Source of the DNA: Neorhizobium galegae bv. officinalis
GTDB taxonomy: Bacteria > Pseudomonadota > Alphaproteobacteria > Rhizobiales > Rhizobiaceae
DNA length: 64,000 nucleotides
Assembly (NCBI GenBank): GCA_000985875.1
Contig: CCRI01000010.1
Coordinates: 186,001-250,000 of the forward strand
Reading direction: 5' to 3'
Every line of letters begins with the position of its first letter. Position 1 is the stretch's first letter. Below the pieces are notes generated by a model. That model made no database searches and was not told the DNA's origin. It saw nothing but the letters and a program-made list of their open reading frames with translations. Positions 9,266 through 17,783 of the stretch are shown piece by piece. The position numbers and the translations under genes were made by a program.

Positions 9266-9337
9266 CGTTTCTTCCTTCTCGCGTTTCCGATGACCGAAAC
9301 GTCGGGTTCTCATCCGCCAAAAACAAGAGACAAAGCC

Positions 9338-9373
9338 AAAAAGCACCCGAGGGCGCAACGCGCTGTCGGGTGT
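9338..9373 (-). terminator. Terminator-like hairpin in the ffh leader
   Basis: On the minus strand CACCCGA pairs with TCGGGTG around an inner GCGC-GTT-GCGC stem and is followed by CTTTTT. It is in the sense orientation about 75-110 nt before the ffh start codon. No annotated minus-strand gene lies upstream, so it either attenuates ffh or ends a short untranslated RNA made from about 9374-9560. Confidence 0.55.
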
Positions 9374-9563
9374 TGACCTCCGGGCTCAGTCTATCGGCCC
9401 CGGTCGGCGGCTCCAAGTCGTAACTTGTCAGCAGATGGGCGGGCTTAAACAACAAGCGGGTGGGAAAGTCAAGGCTGGCACGTCGACCTTGCCGCCCGCT
9501 TGCGGGGATATTCATTTCGACTATACTGAATATCCCTGCAGCGCTCCATCGGAGTGGATAGCC

Positions 9564-9809
9564 GTGTCTCTTTATATCCGTGACGACAAGGTCGATGAAC
9601 TGGCAAACGAGGTCATGCGGCGGCTTGGCACCAAGACCAAGACGGAGGCTGTGCGCGTGGCGCTGGAGAACGAGCTGAAACGGGCCGGCGAGGAGCTGTC
9701 CTTGGAGGAGCGCGTCAGGCGGTTGCAGGATCGCGTCGCCGCTCGCATGGGGCCGCATGCCGTCGATTTCGATGAAAAGGCCTATATGGACGAGATGTGG
9801 GAAAGCTGA
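9564..9809 (+). CDS. vapB: VapB-like antitoxin (Rv0623/PSK-operon type)
   Basis: Antitoxin of a type II VapBC pair, 81 aa. The N-terminal part (VSLYIRDDKVDELANEV) is the DNA-binding strand-helix of the Rv0623-like family; GTKTKTEAVRVALENEL follows, and the acidic C-terminal tail (VDFDEKAYMDEMWES) is the toxin-binding end. The start is GTG with GGAG 9 nt upstream. The open frame extends to 9435, but those residues do not resemble the family. Its stop overlaps the vapC start. Confidence 0.88.
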   Translation: MSLYIRDDKVDELANEVMRRLGTKTKTEAVRVALENELKRAGEELSLEERVRRLQDRVAARMGPHAVDFDEKAYMDEMWES

Positions 9810-10246
9810 TGTTTCTCGACGCATCGGCCGTAGTCGCCGTACTGACTCGCGAAAAAGAAGCCGAGGCCTTGCTTGTCAAGATAACCGGCTCCAACCAGAT
9901 CATCCACTATTCATCGGTAACGATGTTCGAGGCGGTGATCGGAATTTCCCGAAAGACCGCAATCAGCCTTTACGGAGACCAGCGCCCCACTCCGCCTGAG
10001 CTGATCGCGCAAGCCCAGCAGGACGTGGAAGAGTTCATGCGGAGTATCGGTGCCATTGAAGTCGCTTTTTCGCACGGCTTGCATGTTGCGGCCCTCGAAG
10101 TGGCACGAACCTATGGCCGGTTCGTCGGCCATCCAGCCAAGCTCAATTTCGGTGACTGCTTTTCCTATGCCGCCGCACGAGTGCTGAAATTGCCGCTCCT
10201 TTTCGTCGGCAACGATTTTTCCAGGACGGATATCGAGGTCGCGTAA
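9809..10246 (+). CDS. vapC: VapC-like PIN-domain toxin
   Basis: PIN-domain ribonuclease toxin, 145 aa, expected to cleave tRNA or rRNA when freed from its antitoxin. The four acidic PIN positions are visible: D in MFLDASAVVAV, E in VTMFEAVI, and D in LNFGDCFSYA plus the final FVGNDFSRTD. The ATG overlaps the vapB TGA (TGATG), the standard coupling for such modules. It is part of the accessory block inserted between ffh and dapF. Confidence 0.9.
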   Translation: MFLDASAVVAVLTREKEAEALLVKITGSNQIIHYSSVTMFEAVIGISRKTAISLYGDQRPTPPELIAQAQQDVEEFMRSIGAIEVAFSHGLHVAALEVARTYGRFVGHPAKLNFGDCFSYAAARVLKLPLLFVGNDFSRTDIEVA

Positions 10247-10309
10247 ATGTGTCCCCTCCCTCCGCAACGTCTCTTCCCACGTGCGAGAGGACGCTGCTAG
10301 ATAGCCACC

Positions 10310-11392
10310 ATGAATCGACGAAAATTCCTGAAATGGTCCGGCATCGGTGCGATCGCCACCCTCGTGGGCGGGTTCGCGGCAAGGGGAGCCATGGCTGCCA
10401 ACAAGTATTATTCCGGTCCGGTCTCCGATCATTTCGACGGAACGTATTTCTTCAATCCGGGTGGCGAGGAGCCGCGCGGCGGTCTCGACCTGCTGCGCTG
10501 GAAGCTCGGCGGCAACAATATCGCTTGGCCGGACAGCTTTCCGAGCCCGTTTCCGCAGGCGGTGCCGGAAACCCGCGTCTCGGGCGATCGGCTGACCGTC
10601 ACCATGGTCGGCCATGCGGCGATGCTGATCCAGGTTGCCGGCCTCAACATCCTGACCGATCCGGTCTGGGACGATCGCGCCAGCCCGGTGCGTTTCGCCG
10701 GTCCAAAGCGGGTCAATCCGCCCGGCATCCGCATCGGCGACCTGCCGCCGATCGATGTCGTGCTGGTCACCCATAACCATTACGATCACATGGATCTTGA
10801 AACCCTCTGGGTTCTGCAGGGCCGCGACAAGCCGCATTTCGTCACGCCGCTGGGCAACGACGCGCTGGTCCGTTCGCGTATCGAGGATGCGAAGATCACG
10901 GTGATGGATTGGGGCGGCCGCGAGGATATCGGTCCTGGCATCGTCCTGCATTGCGAGCCCTGCCATCACTGGTCGGCGCGCGGCGTAGGCGACCGGCGCA
11001 TGGCGCTCTGGGCCGCCTTCGTTTTCGAAACCCCGGCGGGCAAGATCTACCATATCGGCGATACGGGCTTCCACCAGGGCATCAACTACCGCGCCGCGCG
11101 TGAAAAGCACGGGGCTTTCCGGCTCGCCAACCTGCCGTTCGGCGCCTACGAACCGCGCTGGTTCATGCAGGCGCAGCACCAGAACCCGGACGAGGCGGTC
11201 GAGGGCATGCTTCTCTGTGACGCGGCTTTCGTCGCCGGTCATCATTGGGGCACGTTCGACCTCACCGACGAGGGGATCGAGGAGCCGTTGGCGGCGCTTC
11301 ATGCCGCTCTCGATGCGCGCCGCATTTCGCGCGACCGCTTCCGGCCGATGCGGCCCGGCGAAGTCTTCGAGGTGCCCACGATTTCTGTCTGA
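10310..11392 (+). CDS. Tat-exported metallo-beta-lactamase-fold hydrolase (NAPE-PLD/RomA-like)
   Basis: 360-aa hydrolase of the MBL-fold group that includes NAPE-phospholipase D and RomA/UlaG-like proteins (COG2220). A twin-arginine signal (MNRRKFLKW then a hydrophobic run to AMAA) indicates folded export. The zinc motif THNHYDHMD is present, with further ligand candidates in CEPCHHWSARG, GDTGFHQG and AGHHWGTFD. It lies between vapC and the sigma factor gene with no clear operon partner. Phospholipid- or lipid-amide-type substrates are possible but not shown. Confidence 0.85.
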   Translation: MNRRKFLKWSGIGAIATLVGGFAARGAMAANKYYSGPVSDHFDGTYFFNPGGEEPRGGLDLLRWKLGGNNIAWPDSFPSPFPQAVPETRVSGDRLTVTMVGHAAMLIQVAGLNILTDPVWDDRASPVRFAGPKRVNPPGIRIGDLPPIDVVLVTHNHYDHMDLETLWVLQGRDKPHFVTPLGNDALVRSRIEDAKITVMDWGGREDIGPGIVLHCEPCHHWSARGVGDRRMALWAAFVFETPAGKIYHIGDTGFHQGINYRAAREKHGAFRLANLPFGAYEPRWFMQAQHQNPDEAVEGMLLCDAAFVAGHHWGTFDLTDEGIEEPLAALHAALDARRISRDRFRPMRPGEVFEVPTISV

Positions 11393-11499
11393 GGACGCCG
11401 GAACTGTTGCTGGAACGCGACAAATGGCCGGGATCAGCGAAAATTTCAGTCTCTGCCGCCGCAAGCGCGCGGTTGTCCAACGTGCTGATTTTGCATAAA

Positions 11500-11522
11500 A
11501 ACATGATTTTTATAGTCATGTT
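11500..11522. promoter_or_regulatory. RirA-type iron-responsive operator
   Basis: AACATGA and its exact reverse complement TCATGTT are separated by 9 bases, giving the TGA-N9-TCA core known as the rhizobial iron-responsive operator bound by RirA. It is in the AT-rich gap before the FecI-like sigma gene. Direct AATCATT repeats and a TTGGA-N5-TCCAA inverted repeat lie just downstream. RirA binding predicts repression of the heme locus when iron is sufficient. Confidence 0.65.
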
Positions 11523-11557
11523 TTGTCAATCTTCCTTGGATTCATTCCAAATCATTG

Positions 11558-12163
11558 ATGTTGAATCATTTTTTAGGTGGCGCTAAACGCGGCCCGATTG
11601 GTCGGGCAGGTCCCGGCCCTGGGGTTACGGACTTGGATATAAGCCTTATCGAGCAGTTGCAGCAGACCGAGGAGGGGAAGCTGCAACGGTTCTTTCTTCG
11701 GCGCCTGCGCAACAGGGAGGATGCGGCGGACGCGACACAAGAGACCTTTCTGCGGCTGCTGACGGTATCGCCGAAGGAGGATCTGCGCAATCCGCATGCC
11801 TATCTTTTCCAGGTCGCCCGGTCCGTCGCCCATGGCATCACCGCCCGGCTGATGCGCGACAGCTCGCTTTTCGGCGATGAATTGGACCAGACGCAGGTTG
11901 CCGACGACGCGCCGAGCCCGGAGCGCGTGGTCGCCGCCCGCCAGCAGCTCGGGCTTCTGATCGAGACAATTTCCTCCCTGCCGCCGAAATGCCGGGTCGT
12001 GTTCGTGCTCAGCCGTCTCGAAGGACTTTCCAACGGAGAGATTGCGGAGAAGCTCGGAATCTCCCGGAACATGGTTGAAAAACACATCATCCGTGCACTC
12101 ATGGCTTGCCGTCAGGCCCGCCTTGCGGCATTGCCTCCCGCCGGGGGGATTGCGCATGACTAA
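11558..12163 (+). CDS. FecI-like ECF RNA polymerase sigma factor
   Basis: ECF sigma factor of the iron-starvation (FecI) group, 201 aa as drawn. Region 2 is DAADATQETFLRLL with NPHAYLFQVARSVAH; region 4 is LPPKCRVVFVLSRLEGLSNGEIA followed by a helix-turn-helix. The start is uncertain: the ATG at 11558 has no good ribosome site, and a TTG at 11633 would give a more typical 176-aa protein. The 3' end overlaps fecR-like by 8 bp. It probably transcribes the TonB receptor gene on signal from the receptor/FecR pair, in the manner of FecI, HasI and HurI. Confidence 0.9.
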   Translation: MLNHFLGGAKRGPIGRAGPGPGVTDLDISLIEQLQQTEEGKLQRFFLRRLRNREDAADATQETFLRLLTVSPKEDLRNPHAYLFQVARSVAHGITARLMRDSSLFGDELDQTQVADDAPSPERVVAARQQLGLLIETISSLPPKCRVVFVLSRLEGLSNGEIAEKLGISRNMVEKHIIRALMACRQARLAALPPAGGIAHD

Positions 12164-13085
12164 GGTTTCAGACCAGGCGCGTGAGGATGCAATTGCGGAG
12201 GAGGCGGCAGGCTGGGTCGCGCGTCTCGGATCCCGCGACGCGACCGATGCCGATCGCCGCCGCTTCGAACTCTGGAAAATGCAGGATCCGGCTCACGCGG
12301 CCACCTTTGAAGAGATGAGCTCTCTCTGGGGCGATCTCGCCGCAGTGCCGCAAACGGTCGCGCCGCGCCGGCGCCGGGTGGTCGGCGGGGGCATTGCCGC
12401 CCTGCTTCTGATGGGCTGTCTTGGCCTCATCGCCAACGAGACCGGCCTCATCGCCCGGTATCGTTCGGATTTCTACACGCCGGTCGGCGTCATCCGGCGC
12501 ATCGACCTCGATGACGGGTCGGTGGTGACGCTCAACACCGATAGCGCAATCAAGGTGCGATATGGCCGGACCGAGCGCCGGATCGTGGTCCTGCGTGGCG
12601 AAGCCTTTTTCGAGGTGACCCCGAACCCGGCACGGCCTTTCGTCGTCAGCGGCGACGAAACCCAGGCGATCGCGCTCGGCACCCGCTATGCGGTGCGGGT
12701 CGGCGAGCGCGACGAGGTGATGGTCGAGGAGGGGCATGTGGCGGTGACCGCCGGCTCCCAGCGTGCGGTGCTCGAAACCGGAGGCACCGCCCATCTCGGC
12801 GCGGATGGCCGCCTGACGACCGGCTCCGGCGATGTCGCCGATCTGACGAGTTGGCGCGGCGGCAAGCTGGTCTTCTCCGGCCGTCCGCTCGGTGAGGTGC
12901 TCGGCCAGATCGGCCGTTACCAGCGGGGCCGCATCATGGTGCTCGACGACCAGGCCTCGCAGCTGCGGGTCAGCGGCGTCTTCCCCGTCACCGATGTCGA
13001 TCAGGCTTTCACGGCGCTGCAGGAGAGCCTGCCGATCCGCATCATCCGGGTTTCCGACTGGATCACGCTGGTCCGTTCGCGCTGA
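12156..13085 (+). CDS. FecR-like transmembrane sigma regulator
   Basis: Anti-sigma/sigma-activating membrane protein, 309 aa. The cytoplasmic N-terminal FecR domain has the conserved tryptophans (EEAAGWVARLGS, FELWKM, SSLWGDLA); one membrane helix spans about residues 75-95; the periplasmic part carries the FecR fold (GVIRRIDLDDGSVVTLNTDS, RGEAFFEV) and an STN-like C-terminal segment (GRPLGEVLGQIGRYQRG). It is translationally coupled to the sigma gene by ATGACTAA. It should relay occupancy of the outer-membrane receptor to the sigma factor. Confidence 0.92.
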   Translation: MTKVSDQAREDAIAEEAAGWVARLGSRDATDADRRRFELWKMQDPAHAATFEEMSSLWGDLAAVPQTVAPRRRRVVGGGIAALLLMGCLGLIANETGLIARYRSDFYTPVGVIRRIDLDDGSVVTLNTDSAIKVRYGRTERRIVVLRGEAFFEVTPNPARPFVVSGDETQAIALGTRYAVRVGERDEVMVEEGHVAVTAGSQRAVLETGGTAHLGADGRLTTGSGDVADLTSWRGGKLVFSGRPLGEVLGQIGRYQRGRIMVLDDQASQLRVSGVFPVTDVDQAFTALQESLPIRIIRVSDWITLVRSR

Positions 13086-13105
13086 AGACATGCCCATCGT
13101 AAAAT

Positions 13106-13120
13106 TGACTCAAAAAATCA
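13106..13120. promoter_or_regulatory. Possible second TGA-N9-TCA operator before the TonB receptor
   Basis: A TGA-(CTCAAAAAA)-TCA match lies in the 136-base gap between the FecR-like gene and the receptor gene. Only the 3-bp cores match and the arms do not extend, so this is much weaker than the copy at 11500. Confidence 0.3.
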
Positions 13121-13221
13121 TCTTTTTTCGAAAACCAACGTCAGGAGTTGGAGCCCCGTTTCACTCATAACCAGCAGGGGCCGCGACAAGCGGTCACGAT
13201 GTTTGAGTGCAGGGGGTTGAA

Positions 13222-15777
13222 ATGAGTTTGAGGGGGCCGCTTTTTTCGCGGCATGTCCGGATCGCGCTTGGATGCGCATCCTGGCTGGGCGGCATGGCTC
13301 CGGCCGTCGCACAGCAGCCGGCGCAAGGCGTCCAATCGCAGCAGGTCGCCGTTTCCATTCCCGCCGGGCCGCTTGAAAACGCACTTCTCGCACTCGGCCG
13401 CCAGACCGACCTGCGTCTCGTCTATCGCAGTGAAATTACCGCCGGAAAGACCACCAGTGGCGTGACCGGTTCGCTGACGCCGCCTGCCGCCCTGTCGCGC
13501 CTGCTCTCCGGCACCGGCGTTTCCTTCCGGTCAAGCGGCGGCAATACGGTGACGCTGGAGGCCGCAGCTGCGGGTTCGGCGGCGAGCCCGCCGGATGCGT
13601 CGGATGATACGACGCTCAAGCCGATCGTGCTGCGGGATGGCGGCAACGGCTATGCGGCCGACGCCCCTTACGAGACGGCGGGCTCGACGAGCTATATATC
13701 GTCCGAACAGATCCAGCGTTTTCGCGGTTCCAGCGCCGGCGATGTATTCAAGAACGTGCCGGGCGTCATTTCGGCCAGCAATCACAGCAGCGGCTCAGTC
13801 AATGTCAACATCCGGGGCTTGCAGGGCCAGAACCGCGTTCGGGTCGCGATCGACGGTACGCAGCAGACGACAACCACCTGGCGCGGTTACGGCGGCGTCG
13901 ACGACCGCACCTATATCGATCCGGACATGATCGGCGGCGTCGGCATTTCCAAGGGACCGACCGGCGGCGCGGTGGGCGCCGGCGTCAATGGCGGCGTGGT
14001 CGAGATCACCACGTTGAAAGCCAAGGATATCGTCGAGGACGGCAAGCAATATGGCGGCCGCATCAAGATCGGCGCTCAGGACAACACGACGAGGGACTTC
14101 ACGGTCAACTCCTATGACCAGCAGACGGATTCCGCCGAATTCTTCGATTTCACAAACGGCTCGGGCAGCTTCGCGTTCGGTACGGTGCAGGACAATTTCG
14201 ATTTCGTCATCGCCGGTGCCCGCCGCTATCGCGGCAACTACTTCGCCGGCAAGCACGGCAAGAACTATTACGAGTTCCAGGGCAGCAACCAGTTCCTCTC
14301 GCGTACCAAGCAGGGCGAGGAGGTCTTCAACTCGTCCAACGAATCCACCTCGTTCCTTGCCAAGGGTACGCTTCGCTTCGACGACGACCAGAGCCTGGAA
14401 CTGGGCTATATCCGCTATGAAAGCGAATTCGGCCAGATCATGACATCATTGCTGACATCGGTGTCAGACAATACCTTTCGGCAGGCGCCGCTATCCGATG
14501 TGACGACCGATACGTTCACCAGCCGCTACCGCTACAATCCCAGCGATCTGATCGATCTCAAGGTCAATGCCTGGCTGAGCATCGTTGATCAGAATTCCAT
14601 GTCGACCGGTTTCGGCGTATATTACCCGCAGTTCAACATCATACCGGGTGACGATCCCCGCTACGCCATGACCCATACCTGGGGCGGCGACATTTCGAAC
14701 ACGAGCCTGTTCGACACGGAATACGGGTCCCTCAAGGCCAATTACGGCGTGTCCTACCTGCTCGAGGATATCGATTCCCGGCGCTATTACAGCCGCAGTC
14801 AGTCAAGCAGCCGAGGGGTGCGGATGGATCCAAGCATCGGCAACCGGTCGATCGCCAGCGTGTTCACCGACGGCCAGTGGGAGGCGACCGACTGGCTGAC
14901 CCTCAATGCGGGGCTGCGTTATGACGGTTACTGGATGAACGACAAGGGTATCGAATCCCGGACCGGCATCCGCCACAAGGAAGGGGGCCGGTTCAATCCA
15001 TCGATCAGCGCCATCGTGGAGCCGATCGAAGGGCTGCAGTTCTACGCGCTTTATGCCGAAGGCATGCGCCCGCCGACCATGCGCGAAACCATGGGCAATG
15101 ATGGTAACGTCATCCAGAACCCCTATCTGAAGCCCGAGGTCTCGAAGAACTGGGAAGTCGGCGTCAACTACAGTAAGGATGGCCTGTTGCTCGCGGACGA
15201 CGCGCTGCGTCTCAAGCTGTCCTATTTCAACAACAACTACACCGACTATATTTCCCGCGTGCCCTCCAATGCGGGGCCGGGCCAGCCGGTCTTCACCTTC
15301 GATAATCTCAGGAGCACCCGGTTCTCAGGTATCGAAATCTCCGGCTCCTACGAGGCCGGCCCGTTCTTCAGCGAAGGATCGGTGACTAAGTATCTGAGCT
15401 ATGAGTTCTGCCGCACCCTTTCCACCTGCTCGGACACGACCGTGTCGATGGACTATGCCGCCAACCACATGCCGCCCGAAATCATGGCGAGCCTGACGCT
15501 CGGCATGCGCCTGTTCGACGACAGGCTGAGTTTTGGCACCCGCTTCACGCATGGCGGCGCGCGCCTGTCGCCGGTCACGCAGGAAGCCCGGATGTATACG
15601 GGCATGTGGATTCCCTATACGACTGTCGATGCGTTCGCCACCTACAAGATCACCGACCACTTGACGTTCGATCTCCAGGCGGAGAACCTGACGGATCGAT
15701 TTTACGTGGATGCGCTCGACGGGTTCACGCCCGCTCCCGGCCGAACAATCCGGGCTTACCTGACGGCTAAATTCTAA
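13222..15777 (+). CDS. TonB-dependent receptor with N-terminal signalling (STN) domain, probable heme receptor
   Basis: Outer-membrane receptor, 851 aa. The ATG has AGGGGG 5 nt upstream. Signal peptide about 1-30; STN signalling domain about 42-110 (VSIPAGPLENALLALGRQ); plug about 145-255 (SSEQIQRFRGSSAGDVF, VNIRGLQGQNRVRVAIDG); barrel to a C-terminal phenylalanine. The barrel has a heme-receptor-like GMRPPTMRE...NPYLKPE segment at residues 614-640, but no histidine lies between the two motifs, unlike classical heme receptors. Sigma/FecR genes upstream and a heme oxygenase downstream argue for heme or hemoprotein uptake; this is inference. Confidence 0.87.
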   Translation: MSLRGPLFSRHVRIALGCASWLGGMAPAVAQQPAQGVQSQQVAVSIPAGPLENALLALGRQTDLRLVYRSEITAGKTTSGVTGSLTPPAALSRLLSGTGVSFRSSGGNTVTLEAAAAGSAASPPDASDDTTLKPIVLRDGGNGYAADAPYETAGSTSYISSEQIQRFRGSSAGDVFKNVPGVISASNHSSGSVNVNIRGLQGQNRVRVAIDGTQQTTTTWRGYGGVDDRTYIDPDMIGGVGISKGPTGGAVGAGVNGGVVEITTLKAKDIVEDGKQYGGRIKIGAQDNTTRDFTVNSYDQQTDSAEFFDFTNGSGSFAFGTVQDNFDFVIAGARRYRGNYFAGKHGKNYYEFQGSNQFLSRTKQGEEVFNSSNESTSFLAKGTLRFDDDQSLELGYIRYESEFGQIMTSLLTSVSDNTFRQAPLSDVTTDTFTSRYRYNPSDLIDLKVNAWLSIVDQNSMSTGFGVYYPQFNIIPGDDPRYAMTHTWGGDISNTSLFDTEYGSLKANYGVSYLLEDIDSRRYYSRSQSSSRGVRMDPSIGNRSIASVFTDGQWEATDWLTLNAGLRYDGYWMNDKGIESRTGIRHKEGGRFNPSISAIVEPIEGLQFYALYAEGMRPPTMRETMGNDGNVIQNPYLKPEVSKNWEVGVNYSKDGLLLADDALRLKLSYFNNNYTDYISRVPSNAGPGQPVFTFDNLRSTRFSGIEISGSYEAGPFFSEGSVTKYLSYEFCRTLSTCSDTTVSMDYAANHMPPEIMASLTLGMRLFDDRLSFGTRFTHGGARLSPVTQEARMYTGMWIPYTTVDAFATYKITDHLTFDLQAENLTDRFYVDALDGFTPAPGRTIRAYLTAKF

Positions 15778-15805
15778 AGCATATAAGTATTTGGACATTG
15801 CACGC

Positions 15806-16396
15806 ATGCAGATCGAACTTCAAACACCCTCCGCCCAAACCCGCATCCAGCGCCTGAAGGCTCTCACGGACGCCACCCATGAGCGCCTCGACAAGCGCAT
15901 CATGGCGGCCGATCCCTTCGCCAGCCGCGAGCGTTACGCACTGTTCCTCGCCGTGCAGCACCATTTTCACGCCGATGTCGATCCGCTGTTTACCGATCCG
16001 CGGCTGAACCGCCTTGTCCCCGATCTTCCGAGCCGCGTCCGGCTTGAAGCGCTGTGGCAGGATATTGCCGACGTGACCGGAAGCGAGCCGCCCGTCCTCA
16101 CCGCCGGAACCGGTGGGCTCACTATCCCGGCCGCACTCGGCTGGCTCTACGTCGCCGAGGGCTCGAACCTCGGCGCCGCCTTTCTCCTGAAGCAGGCGGC
16201 AAGGCTCGGCCTGTCCGAAGAATTCGGCGCCCGCCACCTCGCCGGCCACCCCGCCGGCCGCGGCCTGCACTGGCGCACCTTCGTCGCCGCCTTCAACGGG
16301 TTCGACATGTCCGAGGCGGAGGAAGCGGACATGGCCGAAGGCGCCAAGGCGGCGTTCCGGCGGGTGCATGCGCTGGTGGATGAGTTTTTCGTTTGA
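15806..16396 (+). CDS. Heme oxygenase (biliverdin-producing)
   Basis: 196-aa heme oxygenase of the bacterial HemO/PigA/BphO type, opening the heme ring to biliverdin, CO and iron in the cytoplasm. His25 in ATHERLDKRIM is the expected proximal heme ligand, and the glycine-containing distal helix is in LYVAEGSNLGAAFLLK. The conserved AGHPAGRGLHWR segment follows. The ATG at 15806 lacks a strong ribosome site; a TTG at 15791 would add five residues. It lies 28 nt after the receptor, so the operon couples uptake to iron release. Confidence 0.88.
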   Translation: MQIELQTPSAQTRIQRLKALTDATHERLDKRIMAADPFASRERYALFLAVQHHFHADVDPLFTDPRLNRLVPDLPSRVRLEALWQDIADVTGSEPPVLTAGTGGLTIPAALGWLYVAEGSNLGAAFLLKQAARLGLSEEFGARHLAGHPAGRGLHWRTFVAAFNGFDMSEAEEADMAEGAKAAFRRVHALVDEFFV

Positions 16397-16865
16397 TGGG
16401 CTCTGATTTCTCCGCCAGGGCGGTAGGGCGATTGCAGGCGAGTCGCGAGGCGGTGCGGCATCCCTAACCCTCCCCCTTGTGGGGAGGGTGGCCGGCAGGC
16501 GGGAGGGGTGTTTGGGCGCAATGAAGATCCCCTCCCCAACCCTGCCTGGGTTGAGCCACTCGTCTCAACCCGTCCTGCGGACCCCCACAAGGGGGAGGGG
16601 CTCCACGCAGCGCCCCATCCCCTCATATGCGATCGTCCTGCCAAGGCTGGGGAGAATGGAATCAACATCCTACGCAGTTGAGTGTTGGAATTCCAAGAGA
16701 GGGGGCATGACCCACAATGCTCCGCCGGAATGTTTCGCGAGACGCTCGCAGCGGCTAAGCCGGTGCCACGCCAAGGGCATTGCCTCACCCCCACTGGTAA
16801 TTCCCTGCCTTTTCCGCCATATACAGCCCGATAAGCGGGCAGATGGCCCGGAATGGATTAATGTC
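16397..16865. other. Non-coding gap between heme oxygenase and dapF
   Basis: 469 bases without a supported gene. The left half is filled by the paired repeat at 16462-16603. The right part holds no recognisable RNA or regulatory motif beyond being the leader of dapF. The dapF frame is open through most of it, but nothing upstream of 16866 looks like DapF. Confidence 0.6.
16462..16603. repeat. Paired palindromic intergenic repeat
   Basis: The left unit CCCTCCCCCTTGTGGGGAGG with a GGCCGGCAGGCGGGAGGGGT arm faces a right unit CCCCACAAGGGGGAGGGG with a CCCCTCCCCAACCCTGCC arm. An inner GGGTTGAG/CTCAACCC stem lies between. The arrangement matches the inverted pair around 22.1-22.3 kb. Confidence 0.75.
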
Positions 16866-17783
16866 ATGACGGAACTGGTGGAATTCGCGCGGATGAACGG
16901 GCTTGGCAACAAGATCCTGGTCGTCGACATGCGCGGCCGCGCCGACATGGTGACGCCTGAAGCCGCGATCGCGTTAAATGCCGATGCGGCCACGCAGTTC
17001 GACCAGATCATGGCGATCCACGATCCGAAGGCTCAAGGCACCGACGCCTGGGTCGACATCCTCAATTCCGACGGTTCGAAGGCGCAGGCCTGCGGCAATG
17101 GCATGCGCTGCGTGGTGCAGGCGCTCAGCGCCGAGACCGGCCGCAAGACCTTTACCTTCCAGACCGTCGCCGGCATCCTCAATGCGGTCGAGCATGAGGA
17201 TGGCACGATTTCGGTCGATATGGGAAAGCCGGTGTTCGAGTGGGACCGCATTCCGCTTGCCGAGGAATTTTTCGACACCAGCCGGATCGAGCTGCAGATC
17301 GGCCCGATCGACGCGCCGATCCTGCATTCGCCGTCCGCCATGTCGATGGGCAATCCGCATGCGGTCTTCTGGGTGACAAGCGATCCGATGAGCTTCGATC
17401 TCGAACGGTTCGGGCCGCTGCTGGAAAACCATCCGATGTTTCCGGAAAAGGCCAATATCACGCTGGCGCAGGTGACCTCCAAGTCGTCGCTGCGCACCCG
17501 CACTTGGGAACGTGGCGCCGGCCTGACGCTCGCCTGCGGTTCGGCGGCCTGTGCCGCCGCCGTTTCCGCCGCTCGCACCGGGCGCACCGGCCGCACGGTG
17601 ACGATCGACGTCGCCTCCAGCCCGGTCCGCCAGCCGCTGGTCATCCAGTGGCGCGGTGACGATCACGTCGTCATGACCGGTCCGGCCGAATGGGAATGGT
17701 CCGGCAAGGTCGATCCGACTATCGGAACCTTTACCCGTGACACAGTGCAGGATGCCGACGGCCCGGAGGCTCGGGTCAATTGA
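16866..17783 (+). CDS. dapF: Diaminopimelate epimerase
   Basis: Converts LL- to meso-diaminopimelate for lysine and peptidoglycan synthesis. 305 aa with the two active-site cysteines at residue 76 (ACGNGMRC) and 224 ([10 protein letters not shown]), placed as in the family. The start ATG at 16866 opens with [15 protein letters not shown]. Its stop overlaps the mtaB start codon (TTGA), so the two are translationally coupled. Confidence 0.96.
   Translation: MTELVEFARMNGLGNKILVVDMRGRADMVTPEAAIALNADAATQFDQIMAIHDPKAQGTDAWVDILNSDGSKAQACGNGMRCVVQALSAETGRKTFTFQTVAGILNAVEHEDGTISVDMGKPVFEWDRIPLAEEFFDTSRIELQIGPIDAPILHSPSAMSMGNPHAVFWVTSDPMSFDLERFGPLLENHPMFPEKANITLAQVTSKSSLRTRTWERGAGLTLACGSAACAAAVSAARTGRTGRTVTIDVASSPVRQPLVIQWRGDDHVVMTGPAEWEWSGKVDPTIGTFTRDTVQDADGPEARVN

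Noticed and set aside
9435..9563. A longer VapB starting at 9435
   Set aside because: Upstream residues do not fit the Rv0623-type antitoxin, whereas the GTG at 9564 has a ribosome site and the family start.
16479..16865. A longer DapF starting inside the repeat
   Set aside because: The extra 129 residues come from repeat DNA and have no likeness to DapF; the ATG at 16866 gives the normal N-terminus.
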